Shown: positions 1 to 9,700, numbered from the stretch's first letter. The stretch is DNA of 64,000 nucleotides from Leclercia sp. AS011 (GCF_037152535.1 NZ_JBBCMA010000001.1:2294001-2358000); one strand, 5' to 3'. Translations and numbers: made by a program. The notes: generated by a model not told the origin, from the sequence alone.

Positions 1-1232
1 ACGCCGCCCGGCATAGGGTTGACCAGCCCGGTTACCCGCTCTTTTGCCACTTCCGCGCTTTGTGCCCCGGGCACCAGAATGATTTTCCGACAATCCTCCT
101 GCCGCTTCTCAAAGATCTCGTAGCCGCGGGCCGCCTCTTCAAACGGCATATAGTGGGTGACGATCTCCTCGGGTTTAAGCAGCCCCTGTTCGACTAACGG
201 CAACAGCTCTCCCAGCCAGGCGTGGACGTTGGTCTGCCCCATTTTAAAGGTCAGCCCTTTGTCGAAGGCATCGCCAAACAGGAAACCGTGAATAAAGCCG
301 GCATAGACGCCCGGCACGCTGACGATCCCCCCGCGCCGAACCGCAGCGATACACTGCCGCAGCGCTTTACCGCTGCTGCCCTCAAGCTTGAGGTTAGTCA
401 GCACCGTTTCGGTGGTACTCCCTTTGGCCTCAAAGCCGACCGCATCAATGACCGCATCTACCCCGCGCTGGCCCCGGGTCTGCTCAATGATTTTTTCAGC
501 GGCATCGTCGTCGCGGTCAAAGTTAATCGGGATCGCGCCGTACCTGTCCTGGGCGAACCGCAGCCGGTAGTCGTGATGATCGACGATAAATATCTGCTCG
601 GCCCCGAGGTAACGTGCGCAGGCCACGGTCAGAAGCCCTACCGGCCCGGCACCGAACACCGCCACGCTACTGCCCTGAGTAATCTGGGCATTTTTGGCGG
701 CCTGCCAGGCGGTGGGCAGAATATCCGAGAGGAACAGGGCTTTATCGTCTGACAGCAGCGACGGCACTTTGAAGGGCCCGACGTTACCTTTTGGCACGCG
801 GACATATTCCGCCTGCCCGCCGGGCACGCCGCCGTAAAGATGGCTGTAGCCGAAGAGCGCCGCCGGAGGTGGGATCTGTTTTTTATTCAGGGTCGCGCCC
901 CGTCCGCTGTTGGTATTTTCGCAGGCGGCGTACTGTTCCATGCGGCAGAAAAAGCAGTCGCCGCAGGCAATGACGAAGGGGATCACCACCCGGTCGCCCT
1001 TGGTGACGTTTTTCACCTCTCGCCCGGTCTCCACCACTTCACCCATAAACTCATGGCCGAAGATATCACCATGTTCCACCTTCGGTATCTTCCCGCGATA
1101 GAGATGCAGATCGGAACCGCAGATCGCGGTGGCGGTGATGCGCAGAATGATATCGTCAGCTTGCTCAATGGCCGGATCGGGTACTGTTTCAACTTTAACG
1201 TTATGGGGTCCGTGATACGTCAATGCTTTCAT
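1..1232 (-). CDS. ybdR: YbdR-type zinc-dependent alcohol dehydrogenase (3' end beyond window)
   Basis: Medium-chain dehydrogenase/reductase that probably oxidises or reduces an alcohol/aldehyde with NAD(P); the substrate is unknown. I translated it by hand from the ATG at 1232 and it stays open to base 1, giving 410 residues. That is almost the full family length (about 412), so only the last few codons are missing. Visible features are the catalytic zinc ligands in ICGSDLH (Cys38) and GHEF (His60, Glu61), the structural zinc cysteines 90, 93, 96 and 104, and a Rossmann motif GAGPVG in the second half. It diverges from uspG, as in E. coli. The family call is firm; the physiological role is not known. 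Confidence 0.9.
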   Translation of the reverse strand, partial: MKALTYHGPHNVKVETVPDPAIEQADDIILRITATAICGSDLHLYRGKIPKVEHGDIFGHEFMGEVVETGREVKNVTKGDRVVIPFVIACGDCFFCRMEQYAACENTNSGRGATLNKKQIPPPAALFGYSHLYGGVPGGQAEYVRVPKGNVGPFKVPSLLSDDKALFLSDILPTAWQAAKNAQITQGSSVAVFGAGPVGLLTVACARYLGAEQIFIVDHHDYRLRFAQDRYGAIPINFDRDDDAAEKIIEQTRGQRGVDAVIDAVGFEAKGSTTETVLTNLKLEGSSGKALRQCIAAVRRGGIVSVPGVYAGFIHGFLFGDAFDKGLTFKMGQTNVHAWLGELLPLVEQGLLKPEEIVTHYMPFEEAARGYEIFEKRQEDCRKIILVPGAQSAEVAKERVTGLVNPMPGG

Positions 1233-1435
1233 TCGACCTCCGGATGCAGAGAAAAAAATGTGGGATTACCTTAAAAGGGTAGCCATCAGCGGGGATATAC
1301 CGGGAAATTGCGCGGCTTTGAGATTAATCCTGGTTGTAAAGCGGGGCGATATTAAAAAGTGTCAGCGAGCTATCAGAATCTGATTATATTTTGTGTTTGA
1401 ATGGATTAAGCGTAAATACACAGGGAGAAACGGTT

Positions 1436-1864
1436 ATGTACCAGACGATTATTATGCCGGTGGATGTTTTTGAGATGGAGTTGAGCGACAAGGCGATTCG
1501 CCACGCTGAATTCCTGGCGCAGCAGGATGGCATTATTCACTTACTGCATGTTTTACCCGGCTCCTCCAGCTTCGGGCTGCATCGCTTCGCCGCCGATATG
1601 CGCCGCTTTGAGGAGCATATCCAGAACGAGGCACAAACCCGCCTGAAGACAATGGTTAGCCATTTCAGCATCGACCCGTCGCGGATCAGGACCCATGTCT
1701 GCTTTGGCAACGTGCGCGACGTGGTCAACGAGGTAGCCCACGAGCTAAAAGCCGATATCGTGGTGATCGGGTCGCGTAACCCGTCGATCTCCACCCACCT
1801 GCTGGGCTCGAACGCCTCCAGCGTGATAGGCCACGCCAGGATCCCGGTGCTGGTGGTGAGATAA
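1436..1864 (+). CDS. uspG: Universal stress protein UspG
   Basis: Small cytoplasmic universal stress protein, 142 residues, equal to E. coli UspG. The ATG at 1436 is chosen over an upstream in-frame ATG because it gives [12 protein letters not shown], the family N-terminus, with a GGGAGA ribosome site just before it. The C-terminal ATP-binding signature of the family is present ([18 protein letters not shown], then a hydrophobic PVLVV end). UspG-type proteins bind and autophosphorylate with nucleotides and are induced in stress. It stands alone between the divergent ybdR and the convergent ahpF and ends at a strong hairpin terminator. Confidence 0.93.
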   Translation: MYQTIIMPVDVFEMELSDKAIRHAEFLAQQDGIIHLLHVLPGSSSFGLHRFAADMRRFEEHIQNEAQTRLKTMVSHFSIDPSRIRTHVCFGNVRDVVNEVAHELKADIVVIGSRNPSISTHLLGSNASSVIGHARIPVLVVR

Positions 1865-1870
1865 AAAAAA

Positions 1871-1896
1871 GAGGCTACCGTCAGGTAGCCTCTTTT
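1871..1896. terminator. Bidirectional terminator between uspG and ahpF
   Basis: GAGGCTACC at 1871-1879 pairs with GGTAGCCTC at 1884-1892 around a GTCA loop. A run of A lies on the left and TTTT on the right, so it can stop uspG transcription rightward and ahpF transcription leftward. Confidence 0.85.
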
Positions 1897-1921
1897 GCTT
1901 TGCAGGTGCAGTCTTACGTTC

Positions 1922-3487
1922 TTATGCTGTTTTGGTACGAATCAGATGATCAAAGGCGCTCAGGGAGGCTTTCGCCCCTTCGCCGGTGGCAATGATGATC
2001 TGTTTGTACGGCACGGTGGTGCAGTCGCCCGCCGCAAATACGCCCTTCACGCTGGTTTCGCATTTGGCATCGATGATGATCTCGCCCATGCGGTTGCGCT
2101 CAATCGCGCCTTCCAGCCAGGTGGTGTTCGGCAGCAGACCAATCTGAACGAAGATGCCGGAAAGCATAACGCTGTGCACATCCCCGCTCACGCGGTCGCG
2201 GTACTCAAGACCGGTCACTTTGCTGCCGTCACCTTTCACTTCGGTCGTCTGCGCGTTCAGGATGATATCGACGTTTTTCAGGCTGCGGACTTTATCCTGC
2301 AGAACCTGGTCGGCCTTCATCTCTGGGGCAAACTCCAGCAGCGTAACGTGCTCAACGATACCCGCCAGGTCGATAGCCGCTTCAACACCGGAGTTACCGC
2401 CGCCAATCACCGCTACGCGCTTGCCTTTAAACAGCGGGCCGTCGCAGTGCGGGCAATAGGTCACCCCTTTGGTACGATACTGATCTTCGCCCGGCACGTT
2501 CATGTTGCGCCATTTGGCACCGGTAGCAATGATGATGCTGCGTGCTTTCAGCACCGCGCCAGAGGCGGTTTCAATCTCATGGAAGCCGCCCTCTTCGGCA
2601 GCAGGCACCAGCTTGCTGGCGCTCTGGCTGTCGATCACATCCACTTCATAGTCGCTCACATGGGCCTTCAGGGCCCCAGCCAGTTTCTGGCCTTCGGTTT
2701 TGGGTACGGAGATGTAGTTTTCGATATCGACGGTATCCAGCACCTGGCCGCCAAAACGTTCGCCCATCAGACCGGTACGAATGCCTTTACGGGCAGAGTA
2801 AACCGCTGCCGCGGCACCCGCCGGGCCGGAGCCGACAATCAGCACATCGTAGGCTTCGCGCTTGTTCAGCTCGTCCGCCGCGCGTTTCTCCGCGCCGGTG
2901 TCCACTTTGGCGACAATCTCTGCCAGCGTCATACGACCCTGACCAAACTCTTTCCCGTTCACAAATACGGCCGGAACGCCCATCACGTTACGTTCGGTGA
3001 TTTCGTTCTGGAACACGCCGCCGTCAATCGCGGTGTGTTTGATGCGTGGGTTCAGCACCGCCATCAGGTTCAGGGCCTGCACCACGTCCGGGCAGTTGTG
3101 ACATGACAGCGAGTAGTAGGTTTCAAACTCAAAATCACCGTCGAGGTCGCGGATCTGCGCCAGCATCTCCTGCGTCTCTTTCGACGGATGACCACCGGTC
3201 CACAGCAGCGCCAGCACCAGTGAGGTAAATTCATGTCCCAGCGGAGATCCAGCAAAGCGCGGGCCCTGGGTGGAGCCTGGGTTAGCGATCAGGAAGGACG
3301 GCTTGCGCACCGGCAGGCTGTTATCTTCCTTAAAGGTCACTTTCGCAGACAGTTCGGCGATTTCCGCCAGCAGTTCCTTGATTTCTGCCGATTTAGCGCT
3401 GTCATCCAGCGTGGCAATCAGCTCAACAGGTTTGGTCAGCTTCTCAAGGTAGGCTTTGAGCTGGGTTTTCATATTTGTGTCGAGCAT
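1922..3487 (-). CDS. ahpF: Alkyl hydroperoxide reductase flavoprotein subunit AhpF
   Basis: NADH:peroxiredoxin reductase, 521 residues as in E. coli. It passes electrons from NADH through FAD and two dithiol centres to AhpC. The N-terminal double thioredoxin-fold region carries CHNC (Cys129/Cys132). The C-terminal thioredoxin-reductase-like half carries the FAD motif [10 protein letters not shown], the redox pair CPHC and the NAD motif GGGNSG. The start MLDTNMKTQ is used rather than an in-frame ATG 21 codons upstream because it matches the family. It lies 187 bases downstream of ahpC, separated by a REP palindrome, and is probably co-transcribed from the OxyR-controlled ahpC promoter. Confidence 0.97.
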   Translation of the reverse strand: MLDTNMKTQLKAYLEKLTKPVELIATLDDSAKSAEIKELLAEIAELSAKVTFKEDNSLPVRKPSFLIANPGSTQGPRFAGSPLGHEFTSLVLALLWTGGHPSKETQEMLAQIRDLDGDFEFETYYSLSCHNCPDVVQALNLMAVLNPRIKHTAIDGGVFQNEITERNVMGVPAVFVNGKEFGQGRMTLAEIVAKVDTGAEKRAADELNKREAYDVLIVGSGPAGAAAAVYSARKGIRTGLMGERFGGQVLDTVDIENYISVPKTEGQKLAGALKAHVSDYEVDVIDSQSASKLVPAAEEGGFHEIETASGAVLKARSIIIATGAKWRNMNVPGEDQYRTKGVTYCPHCDGPLFKGKRVAVIGGGNSGVEAAIDLAGIVEHVTLLEFAPEMKADQVLQDKVRSLKNVDIILNAQTTEVKGDGSKVTGLEYRDRVSGDVHSVMLSGIFVQIGLLPNTTWLEGAIERNRMGEIIIDAKCETSVKGVFAAGDCTTVPYKQIIIATGEGAKASLSAFDHLIRTKTA

Positions 3488-3599
3488 TATTATCTCCTGC
3501 TTAAAAAACATCATCATGCAAGCGGCCTTATCCGGGCTGCCTGAATGCAACTTGCATCATGGTGTTGGAATGAAATGGGCGCAGATGCGCCCATTGATA

Positions 3600-3667
3600 C
3601 CGGGTGGCACTTCGTCTACCTGGCCTACGGTGTTGTAGGCCCGAGCAAGCGTAGCGCCGCCGGGCGT
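3600..3667. repeat. REP/BIME palindrome pair between ahpC and ahpF
   Basis: A degenerate REP unit (CGGGTGGCAC... to ...GGCCTACGG) faces a second unit (GTAGGCCC... to ...GCCGGGC). The second unit shares its core with about ten other REPs in the window. In this position it could set the relative amounts of ahpC and ahpF mRNA. Confidence 0.75.
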
Positions 3668-3674
3668 TGCAGCC

Positions 3675-4238
3675 TTAGATCTTACCAACCAGGTCCAGAG
3701 ATGGAGCCAGAGTCGCGTCGCCTTCTTTCCATTTCGCCGGGCACACTTCGCCTGGGTGAGAAGCAACATACTGAGCCGCTTTGATTTTGCGCAGCAGGTC
3801 GGATGCGTCACGGCCAATACCTTCAGCGGTAACTTCGATGGCCTGGATGATGCCCTGCGGGTCAACGATAAAGGTGCCACGGTCGGCCAGACCTTCGTCT
3901 TCACGCATGTTTTCAAAGTTACGGGTCAGGGCGCCAGTCGGGTCACCGATCATCGCGTATTTGATTTTAGCGATGGTTTCAGAGCTGCTGTGCCATGCTT
4001 TGTGGGTGAAGTGGGTGTCAGTAGAGACGGAGTAAACGTCTACGCCCAGCTTCTGCAGTTCTTCGTAGTGATCTGCAACGTCACCCAGTTCGGTCGGGCA
4101 GACGAAAGTAAAGTCAGCCGGGTAGAAGAAGAACACGCTCCAGCGGCCTTCAGTATCTTTCTCGGTGATCTCTACGAAGTCGCCGTTTTTGAACGCCTGG
4201 TTTTTGAAAGGTTTGATTTTTGTGTTAATTAAAGACAT
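3675..4238 (-). CDS. ahpC: Alkyl hydroperoxide reductase peroxiredoxin AhpC
   Basis: Typical 2-Cys peroxiredoxin that reduces hydrogen peroxide and organic peroxides in the cytoplasm and is recycled by AhpF. The 187-residue length equals the E. coli protein. The peroxidatic cysteine is Cys47 in FVCPTE and the resolving cysteine is Cys166 in GEVCPAKW. The start [11 protein letters not shown] is preceded by an AGGAAG ribosome site; the in-frame ATG 14 codons upstream is rejected. It is first in the ahpCF pair, and the 356-base gap to divergent dsbG holds the regulatory sequences. Confidence 0.98.
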   Translation of the reverse strand: MSLINTKIKPFKNQAFKNGDFVEITEKDTEGRWSVFFFYPADFTFVCPTELGDVADHYEELQKLGVDVYSVSTDTHFTHKAWHSSSETIAKIKYAMIGDPTGALTRNFENMREDEGLADRGTFIVDPQGIIQAIEVTAEGIGRDASDLLRKIKAAQYVASHPGEVCPAKWKEGDATLAPSLDLVGKI

Positions 4239-4359
4239 CTGTACTTCCTCCGTGTTTTCGTTGAGAGCTAAGGTAACCAACTTTGCCGTTTCGGGCTAAT
4301 GCGTTTGCCGTATCAAATCAATCAGCCATACCTAACAACCCGAATGGATCCCACAAAGT

Positions 4360-4383
4360 AAAAAGGCCGCCTGAACGGCGGCC
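4360..4383 (-). terminator. Intrinsic terminator upstream of ahpC
   Basis: GGCCGCC at 4365-4371 and GGCGGCC at 4377-4383 form a perfect 7-bp GC-rich stem with a 5-base loop. On the minus strand it is followed by TTTTT (A run at 4360-4364). It lies 122 bases before the ahpC start, so it ends a transcript distinct from, or leading into, ahpC. Confidence 0.65.
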
Positions 4384-4470
4384 CTGATACCTGAGCTACC
4401 CGGGGGTAACCTCAGTGCCAGCCGAAGCTGGCGATGTGTTGCGCTCTACATTACCTTTAGCAAGGTCGTA
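4360..4470 (-). ncRNA. Candidate structured small RNA or attenuated leader upstream of ahpC
   Basis: Read on the minus strand there are four consecutive hairpins. ACCTT/AAGGT lies at 4453-4466. GCCAGC/GCTGGC closes an ultra-stable UUCG loop at 4417-4432. CTGAG/CTCAG with an inner TACC/GGTA pairing spans 4391-4415. GGCCGCC/GGCGGCC at 4365-4383 is followed by five T. The UUCG loop and the T run appear only on the minus strand, which fixes the orientation. The 5' end is unknown. It could be a free RNA or an attenuator inside a long ahpC leader. I do not recognise it as a named RNA. Confidence 0.4.
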
Positions 4471-4522
4471 ACAGCGAAGTGGATTACACCACCCACCCAA
4501 CGAAAGGGCAATTAGCGAACAG

Positions 4523-4559
4523 GGTAATAATACCTATGATTGTGATAGGTTTTACCGCA
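4523..4559. promoter_or_regulatory. OxyR-like binding site between ahpC and dsbG
   Basis: CTAT at 4534-4537 and ATAG at 4545-4548 are separated by exactly seven bases, the centre of the OxyR consensus (ATAGnTnnnAnCTAT, 7 bases, ATAGnTnnnAnCTAT). The inner T and A positions of both outer arms also match; the outermost quartets do not. E. coli ahpC and dsbG belong to the OxyR regulon, which supports the call. Confidence 0.5.
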
Positions 4560-4594
4560 TCCGCTCTTTGCTATTGATTTTATAAGGATTACTC

Positions 4595-5341
4595 ATGTTC
4601 AGACCCGCCCTGCTCCTCGCCCTGTTCCCCTTCCTCGCCCAGGCCGAAGAGCTTCCAGCCCCGGTTAAGGCCGTTGAAAAACAAGGCATCACCATCATCA
4701 AACCCTTCGAGGCACCCGGCGGGATGAAAGGCTGGCTGGGGAAATATCAGGATATGGGGGTCACCATCTACCTGACCCCGGACGGCAAACATGCCATCTC
4801 CGGCTACATGTATGATGAACAGGGCAAGAACCTCAGCGAGCAGGTGATCCAGAAAGAGCTGTATGCCCCGGCCGGACGGGCGCTGTGGGCGCGGATGGAA
4901 AAGGCCCACTGGCTACAGGAAGGCAAAAAAGAGGCCCCGCGCGTGATCTATGTCTTTGCCGATCCCTACTGCCCTTACTGCCTGCAGTTCTGGCAGCAGG
5001 CGCGTCCATGGGTTGAATCCGGGAAAGTGCAATTGCGCACGTTGCTGGTAGGAGTGATCAAACCTGAAAGCACCGGGCTGGCGGCGGCAATCCTGGCCCA
5101 GGCCGATCCGGCGAAAAGCTGGCATGATTACGAACAGTCCGGCGGTAAAATGACCATCGCGGTACCCAAAACCACCCCGCCTGCGCTGCTAAAAACGCTG
5201 AAAGATAACCAGGCCATCATGGATGAACTGGGCGCGGCAGCCACGCCCGCGCTGTATTACATGAACGATCAAAACGAATTACAGCAGGTCGTTGGATTAC
5301 CGGATAGTGAACAACTTAATACGATGATGGGCGCGAAGTAG
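4595..5341 (+). CDS. dsbG: Periplasmic thiol:disulfide isomerase/chaperone DsbG
   Basis: DsbC/DsbG-family protein of 248 residues. The signal peptide is residues 1 to about 17 (cleavage after FLAQA). An N-terminal dimerisation region is followed by a thioredoxin fold with active site CPYC (Cys126, Cys129) and the cis-proline TP at 217-218. In E. coli DsbG keeps single cysteines of periplasmic proteins reduced and is itself kept reduced by DsbD. A TAAGGA ribosome site precedes the ATG. It diverges from ahpC and has an OxyR-like element upstream, consistent with a peroxide response. Confidence 0.95.
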   Translation: MFRPALLLALFPFLAQAEELPAPVKAVEKQGITIIKPFEAPGGMKGWLGKYQDMGVTIYLTPDGKHAISGYMYDEQGKNLSEQVIQKELYAPAGRALWARMEKAHWLQEGKKEAPRVIYVFADPYCPYCLQFWQQARPWVESGKVQLRTLLVGVIKPESTGLAAAILAQADPAKSWHDYEQSGGKMTIAVPKTTPPALLKTLKDNQAIMDELGAAATPALYYMNDQNELQQVVGLPDSEQLNTMMGAK

Positions 5342-5350
5342 AACGCCGGT

Positions 5351-5384
5351 ACGGGCGAATTATCAACTCTTTCGCCCGTTTTAT
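5351..5384 (+). terminator. dsbG terminator
   Basis: ACGGGCGAA at 5351-5359 pairs with TTCGCCCGT at 5371-5379 and is followed by TTTTATT, ten bases after the dsbG stop codon. Confidence 0.8.
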
Positions 5385-5565
5385 TCGGATAAAATTATTC
5401 TGACAATTGCTTCGGGCTTATTTCATTAATCTGCTGCCATGATATATTAAGTTGGAATTTAAACTCAGTTAAGTTACCCATTTAAATGGATGGTGAATGG
5501 CTAACTAACTTCTATAGTTACTGACTATAGAACTACAGCAACAAAACAGCGAATCAGGATGAATC

Positions 5566-6480
5566 ATGGCGAATCTCTATGACCTCAAAAAATTTGACCT
5601 TAATCTTCTGGTCATTTTTGAGTGTATCTATCAACACCTTAGTATCAGCAAAGCCGCGGAAACGCTGTTTATTACCCCCTCAGCCGTCAGCCAGTCATTG
5701 CAGCGGTTACGCAACCAACTAAACGATCCCCTGTTTATCCGTTCCGGGAAAGGTATCTCCCCGACCACGGTTGGCGTGAACCTGCATAAGCATCTTGAAC
5801 AGAACCTGAATCAGATTGAGCAGACGATCAATATCATGCATGGCTCGACGCTGGAAAAGAAACTGGTGATCTACTGCCCGCAGGTTCTGACGCCAAACCG
5901 CCTGCTTGACCCGATGACGCTTCTGATGCGGGAGCACAACTATGAAATCGAATTTCATGACATTTTGAGTGCTTCGGCCTCTGCTGAAGATCTGCTGGCC
6001 TACCGCAAAGCCGACCTGGTCTTCTGTTTTACCCCCGTCGCCAGCCGTTCAATTATCTGTTCCCGTTTCGTTAAGCTGCCCATCGTCGTTGTTTGCCGTG
6101 AAGACCACCCGCGCATCGGTAATGCCGCCACCCAGGAAGAGTTGAGCAACGAAAAATATACCTTTTTCCTTACGGAAGAGTCCGGGGTCAGAACCTATCA
6201 GGCGGTGTCTGAACAGTTTATTCCGGAAAGAAAGATCGGTTTTAACTGCGATTCCATTTTCACCATATTAACCATGATCAGCGCGTCGGATTTGTTGGGT
6301 TACATTCCTTTATCGGTCTATGAACAATATCGTGGAGCCCTGAAGCTGAAAAAAGTGGATGTCTCCTTCGCCTTACCCGATATGAATATTTATATGCTTT
6401 ATAACCGCGTCGCATTAAATAACTCGGCATTCGCCAGCTTTATTCAAAAAATCACCACGGATAATCTGGAAGAAGAATAA
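5566..6480 (+). CDS. ybdO: LysR-family transcriptional regulator YbdO
   Basis: LysR-type regulator of 304 residues. The N-terminal winged helix-turn-helix covers residues about 10-70, with the family pattern LSISKAAETLFITPSAVSQS, and an effector-binding domain follows. The N-terminus MANLYDLKKFDLNLLVIF is essentially that of E. coli YbdO, which sits beside dsbG there too. E. coli YbdO has been linked to citrate-fermentation and capsule genes, but I rely only on homology and position. The preceding 224 bases are AT-rich with no clear operator. ybdM and ybdN, found nearby in E. coli, are absent. Confidence 0.85.
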   Translation: MANLYDLKKFDLNLLVIFECIYQHLSISKAAETLFITPSAVSQSLQRLRNQLNDPLFIRSGKGISPTTVGVNLHKHLEQNLNQIEQTINIMHGSTLEKKLVIYCPQVLTPNRLLDPMTLLMREHNYEIEFHDILSASASAEDLLAYRKADLVFCFTPVASRSIICSRFVKLPIVVVCREDHPRIGNAATQEELSNEKYTFFLTEESGVRTYQAVSEQFIPERKIGFNCDSIFTILTMISASDLLGYIPLSVYEQYRGALKLKKVDVSFALPDMNIYMLYNRVALNNSAFASFIQKITTDNLEEE

Positions 6481-6517
6481 ACGCGGCGAATAAAACGCTG
6501 TCACTCGCCAGAATTAA

Positions 6518-6550
6518 ATACGCCAGAGTGATATTATTCCTCTGGCGTAT
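6518..6550. terminator. Hairpin between convergent ybdO and ybdL
   Basis: A perfect 10-bp inverted repeat, ATACGCCAGA (6518-6527) and TCTGGCGTAT (6541-6550), with a 13-base AT-rich loop, lies between two convergent genes. There is no strong T run, so termination is likely but not certain. Confidence 0.6.
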
Positions 6551-6578
6551 GGCAACCTGCCCAGGGCGTCTGAGGTTA

Positions 6579-7739
6579 TTACAAGGTTTTCAGACGTTCC
6601 GCCGCTGCCAGCAGCGTCGCTTCCTGCTTGGCAAAGCAGAGCCGGATCAGCTTGTGTGGGAAAGGATCGGCACAGAAGACCGAAAGCGGGATCGCCGCCA
6701 CGCCCACCTCTTTCGTTAACCACTGGCAAAAACTCACATCATCCAGATCGGAAATGGCGCTGTAGTTCGCCAGCAGGAAATAGGTCCCTTCACAGGGTAA
6801 AATTTCCAGCCTGCTGGCGCTCAGGGCATCGATAAACAGATCCCGGCGGGCGCGATAGAAATCCGGCAATTCGCGGTAGTGTTCCGGCTGGTTGCGCAGC
6901 ATGTCGGCAATCGCCAGCTGGGCCGGGGTGTTCACCGCAAAGGTCAGGAACTGATGCACCTTGCGCAGTTCGGCGCTGATGGCCGCCGGTGCCACGCAGT
7001 ACCCCACTTTCCAGCCGGTCATGTGAAAGGTTTTTCCGAACGATGAGACGGCAATGGCCCGCTCCCGCAGCTGCGGATGAGCCAGCACGCTGGCATGCCC
7101 CGCGTCGGCAAAGCAGATGTGCTCGTACACTTCATCGCTCAGGACATAGATTTCGCGTTCGGCAATGGCCTGCCACAGGGCAGCGAAGTCGGCCTGCTGC
7201 CAGACCGTTGCGGACGGGTTATGCGGGGTATTTAAAATCACCAGCCGGGTTTTGTCGCTCAGTAGCGCCGCAAGAGCCTGCCAGTCCGGACGAAAATGGG
7301 GCGGCTGTAGCGCCACGCGCTTCACCACGCCACCCGACAGCTCAATGGCCGGAGCATAGCTGTCGTAGCTCGGGTCAAAGCAGATCACCTCGTCACCGGT
7401 ACGCACCAGGGCCGTAATGGCCGCGTACAGGGCTTCGGTCGCCCCTGCGGTCACGGTGATCTCCGCGTTTGCATCCGGTTGATAGCCATAGAGCTCAGCG
7501 GTTTTGTCGGCAATGGCTTCACGCAGCGGCTGCGCCCCGGTCATCGGCGCATACTGGTTAGCGCCGTTTGCCACATGGTAAGCCAGCCGTTGTTGCAGAT
7601 AGTCCGGGCCATCGAAATCGGGAAACCCCTGTGACAGGTTGATCGCCTTGTGCTGCTGCGCCAGGGCGCTCATCTGGGTGAAGATCGTCGTGCCGAGAGA
7701 CGGGAGTTTACTTTGTGGAATCAAGGGTTTATTGCTCAT
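6579..7739 (-). CDS. ybdL: Methionine aminotransferase YbdL (MtnE role)
   Basis: Fold-type I PLP aminotransferase, 386 residues as in E. coli YbdL, which prefers methionine, histidine and phenylalanine. The PLP lysine is Lys236 in SSFGKTFHMTGWK, and NTPHNP binds the cofactor phosphate region. In methionine salvage the last step transaminates 4-methylthio-2-oxobutanoate to methionine. Its divergence from mtnBCD across a shared pair of MetJ boxes argues for that role here. The role is inferred; the enzyme family is firm. Confidence 0.93.
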   Translation of the reverse strand: MSNKPLIPQSKLPSLGTTIFTQMSALAQQHKAINLSQGFPDFDGPDYLQQRLAYHVANGANQYAPMTGAQPLREAIADKTAELYGYQPDANAEITVTAGATEALYAAITALVRTGDEVICFDPSYDSYAPAIELSGGVVKRVALQPPHFRPDWQALAALLSDKTRLVILNTPHNPSATVWQQADFAALWQAIAEREIYVLSDEVYEHICFADAGHASVLAHPQLRERAIAVSSFGKTFHMTGWKVGYCVAPAAISAELRKVHQFLTFAVNTPAQLAIADMLRNQPEHYRELPDFYRARRDLFIDALSASRLEILPCEGTYFLLANYSAISDLDDVSFCQWLTKEVGVAAIPLSVFCADPFPHKLIRLCFAKQEATLLAAAERLKTL

Positions 7740-7806
7740 ATCGACGGACCTGTCTGTAATACATATGTTGCTGCCACTATAACACGATGTTAGTATTTGG
7801 CAATCA

Positions 7807-7822
7807 AGACGCTTAGACGTCT
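7807..7822. promoter_or_regulatory. Tandem MetJ boxes between ybdL and mtnB
   Basis: Two adjacent octamers, AGACGCTT (7807-7814) and AGACGTCT (7815-7822), the second a perfect Met box. They lie 39-54 bases before the mtnB start and 68-83 before the ybdL start, so MetJ with S-adenosylmethionine could repress both genes. Confidence 0.85.
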
Positions 7823-7860
7823 AAACCATAATGATATTCCTGGCCGAAGAGGTAAGAAGG

Positions 7861-8475
7861 ATGACAGACAACCTGCAACTCACATCCCTGGTCGATGCCT
7901 GCCACTGGATCGGCGCAAAGGGCTGGGCCCCGGCCACTGGCGGCAACATGTCCGTGCGTCAGGACGAAACCTGGTGCTGGCTCAGCGAATCCGGCAAGGA
8001 CAAAGGCAGCCTGACCCCTGATGACTTTTTGCAGGTTGAGATCGCCACCAACCGCGCCCCTTCCGGGCGTAAACCCTCGGCGGAAACCGGTCTGCATACC
8101 CTGGTCTATCGCCTTTTCCCGCAGGCCAACGCGGTGCTGCATGTCCATACGGTGAACGCGACGGTGTTGTCCCGGCTGGTCAAAGAGCCAGAGCTGCATC
8201 TCAGCGGTTTTGAGATGCAGAAATCCCTCAGCGGCCAGACCAGCCACCTCGATACCCTGCCGATTGCCGTGTTCGATAACGACCAGGATATTGACGCCCT
8301 GGCCTCCCGCATCGCCCATTACGCTCAGGAACGTCCGCTTAATTATGGTTTTCTTCTGCGCGGTCATGGCTTAACCTGCTGGGGACGCGACGTGGCTGAA
8401 GCCCGGCGTCACCTTGAAGGCCTCGAATTCCTGTTCGAGTGCGAGATGCGTTTACGACAACTGGAGAGAGTATGA
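7861..8475 (+). CDS. mtnB: Methylthioribulose-1-phosphate dehydratase MtnB
   Basis: Class II aldolase-family zinc enzyme, 204 residues. It dehydrates methylthioribulose 1-phosphate in methionine salvage. Family features seen are GNMSVR, ESGKDKG, the zinc-binding HVHT in the middle and the later GHGL histidine. The start at 7861 ([10 protein letters not shown]) is chosen over an in-frame ATG ten codons upstream because it gives the usual length and lies clear of the Met boxes. It is the first gene of mtnBCD and overlaps mtnC by four bases (ATGA). Confidence 0.94.
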   Translation: MTDNLQLTSLVDACHWIGAKGWAPATGGNMSVRQDETWCWLSESGKDKGSLTPDDFLQVEIATNRAPSGRKPSAETGLHTLVYRLFPQANAVLHVHTVNATVLSRLVKEPELHLSGFEMQKSLSGQTSHLDTLPIAVFDNDQDIDALASRIAHYAQERPLNYGFLLRGHGLTCWGRDVAEARRHLEGLEFLFECEMRLRQLERV

Positions 8476-9161
8476 TTCGCGCGATTGTGACGGATATTGA
8501 AGGCACCACCAGCGATATTCGTTTTGTCCACAATGTCCTGTTCCCCTATGCGCGCGAGCGGCTGGCGGCCTTTGTCAGCGCCCAGCAGTATGCCGAACCG
8601 GTCAACACCATTCTGGACAATCTGCGTGAAGAGACTGGCGAGCCGCAGGCCAGCACCCAGGAACTGATCGCCACGCTGTTTGCCTTTATGGACGAAGACC
8701 GCAAATCGACGGCACTGAAAGCGCTGCAGGGGATCATCTGGCAGGACGGCTACGTCAACGGCAACTTCACCGGCCATCTCTACCCGGATGTCCTGCCTTC
8801 GCTTGAAAAATGGAAGTCGCAGGGCATTGATTTATATGTTTATTCATCCGGGTCCGTGGCGGCGCAAAAACTGTTATTTGGCTACAGCGACGAAGGTGAT
8901 ATTACTCATCTGTTCAGCGGCTATTTTGATACCCACATCGGCGCCAAGCGCGATGTGACGTCGTATCAGAATATTGCGGCCCAGATTAACCTTGCCCCTT
9001 CGCAGATCCTGTTCCTGTCGGATATTCATCAGGAGCTGGACGCCGCGGAAGAGGCGGGTTTTCGCACCCTGCAGCTGATTCGCGGCGATGAGGACGGCGA
9101 CAGCCATCATCATCAGGTGCACCAGTTCGACGACATCAATCCGGAGCAGATCCCTTCATGA
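8472..9161 (+). CDS. mtnC: Enolase-phosphatase MtnC (E1)
   Basis: HAD-superfamily bifunctional enzyme, 229 residues. It enolises 2,3-diketo-5-methylthiopentyl-1-phosphate and then removes the phosphate to give the acireductone. The HAD nucleophile motif is at the N-terminus (TDIEGTT, Asp8 and Glu10), YSSGSV is motif II, and [12 protein letters not shown] holds the late acidic residues. The start overlaps the mtnB stop (ATGA) and its end overlaps mtnD the same way, implying translational coupling. Confidence 0.95.
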   Translation: MIRAIVTDIEGTTSDIRFVHNVLFPYARERLAAFVSAQQYAEPVNTILDNLREETGEPQASTQELIATLFAFMDEDRKSTALKALQGIIWQDGYVNGNFTGHLYPDVLPSLEKWKSQGIDLYVYSSGSVAAQKLLFGYSDEGDITHLFSGYFDTHIGAKRDVTSYQNIAAQINLAPSQILFLSDIHQELDAAEEAGFRTLQLIRGDEDGDSHHHQVHQFDDINPEQIPS

Positions 9162-9700
9162 GCGCATTGACCATTTTTTCAGATAAAGCAGCCCGCGAGC
9201 CGCAGTGGCACAGCACCGACGCGGAGGCGATCCAGCAGCAGCTGAATGCCCGCGGCGTCCGTTTTGAACGCTGGGAAGCCGACCGGGATTTAGGCCGCGA
9301 TCCGGCTCCCGAGGCAGTGATTAATGCCTATCAGCACGCCATCGACAAACTGGTTGCCGAGAAGGGCTACCAGAGCTGGGACGTCATCAGCCTGCGCGCG
9401 GATAACCCGCAAAAAGAGGCCCTGCGCGCGAAGTTCCTTAATGAACATACCCACGGCGAAGATGAAGTACGCTTCTTTGTCGAAGGTGCCGGGCTGTTCT
9501 GCCTGCACATTGATGACCAGGTTTATCAGGTGTTGTGCGAGAAAAACGACCTGATCTCCGTCCCCGCCGGCACGCCGCACTGGTTTGATATGGGCTCCGA
9601 GCCGAACTTTACCGCCATTCGCATTTTCGATAACCCGGAGGGATGGGTGGCGCAGTTTACCGGCGACGCAATTGCGGATGCCTATCCAAGATTGCCTTAA
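9158..9700 (+). CDS. mtnD: Acireductone dioxygenase MtnD
   Basis: Cupin metalloenzyme, 180 residues. It oxidises the acireductone to the methionine keto-acid and formate (Fe form), or to methylthiopropionate, CO and formate (Ni form), as shown for the Klebsiella enzyme. Metal ligands are visible as His97 and His99 in EHTHGEDE, Glu103 and His141 in GTPHWFDMG. It is the last gene of mtnBCD. A REP element follows, then the convergent mtnA. Confidence 0.96.
   Translation: MSALTIFSDKAAREPQWHSTDAEAIQQQLNARGVRFERWEADRDLGRDPAPEAVINAYQHAIDKLVAEKGYQSWDVISLRADNPQKEALRAKFLNEHTHGEDEVRFFVEGAGLFCLHIDDQVYQVLCEKNDLISVPAGTPHWFDMGSEPNFTAIRIFDNPEGWVAQFTGDAIADAYPRLP

Larger units (their letters stand above)
4239..4594. 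other. ahpC-dsbG divergent intergenic region
   Basis: The only gene-free stretch of more than 300 bases. It holds, from left to right, the ahpC leader, a minus-strand intrinsic terminator (4360-4383), three further hairpins (4391-4415, 4417-4432, 4453-4466), an OxyR-like dyad (4523-4559) and the dsbG leader with its ribosome site. I see no plausible open reading frame in it. Confidence 0.7.

Noticed and set aside
222..1274. Several plus-strand open frames at the window start
   Set aside because: They lie opposite a continuous YbdR frame that shows the zinc ligands and dinucleotide motif.
1895..3106. Open frame of 403 codons on the plus strand
   Set aside because: It is antisense to ahpF, whose cysteine and FAD motifs are clear.
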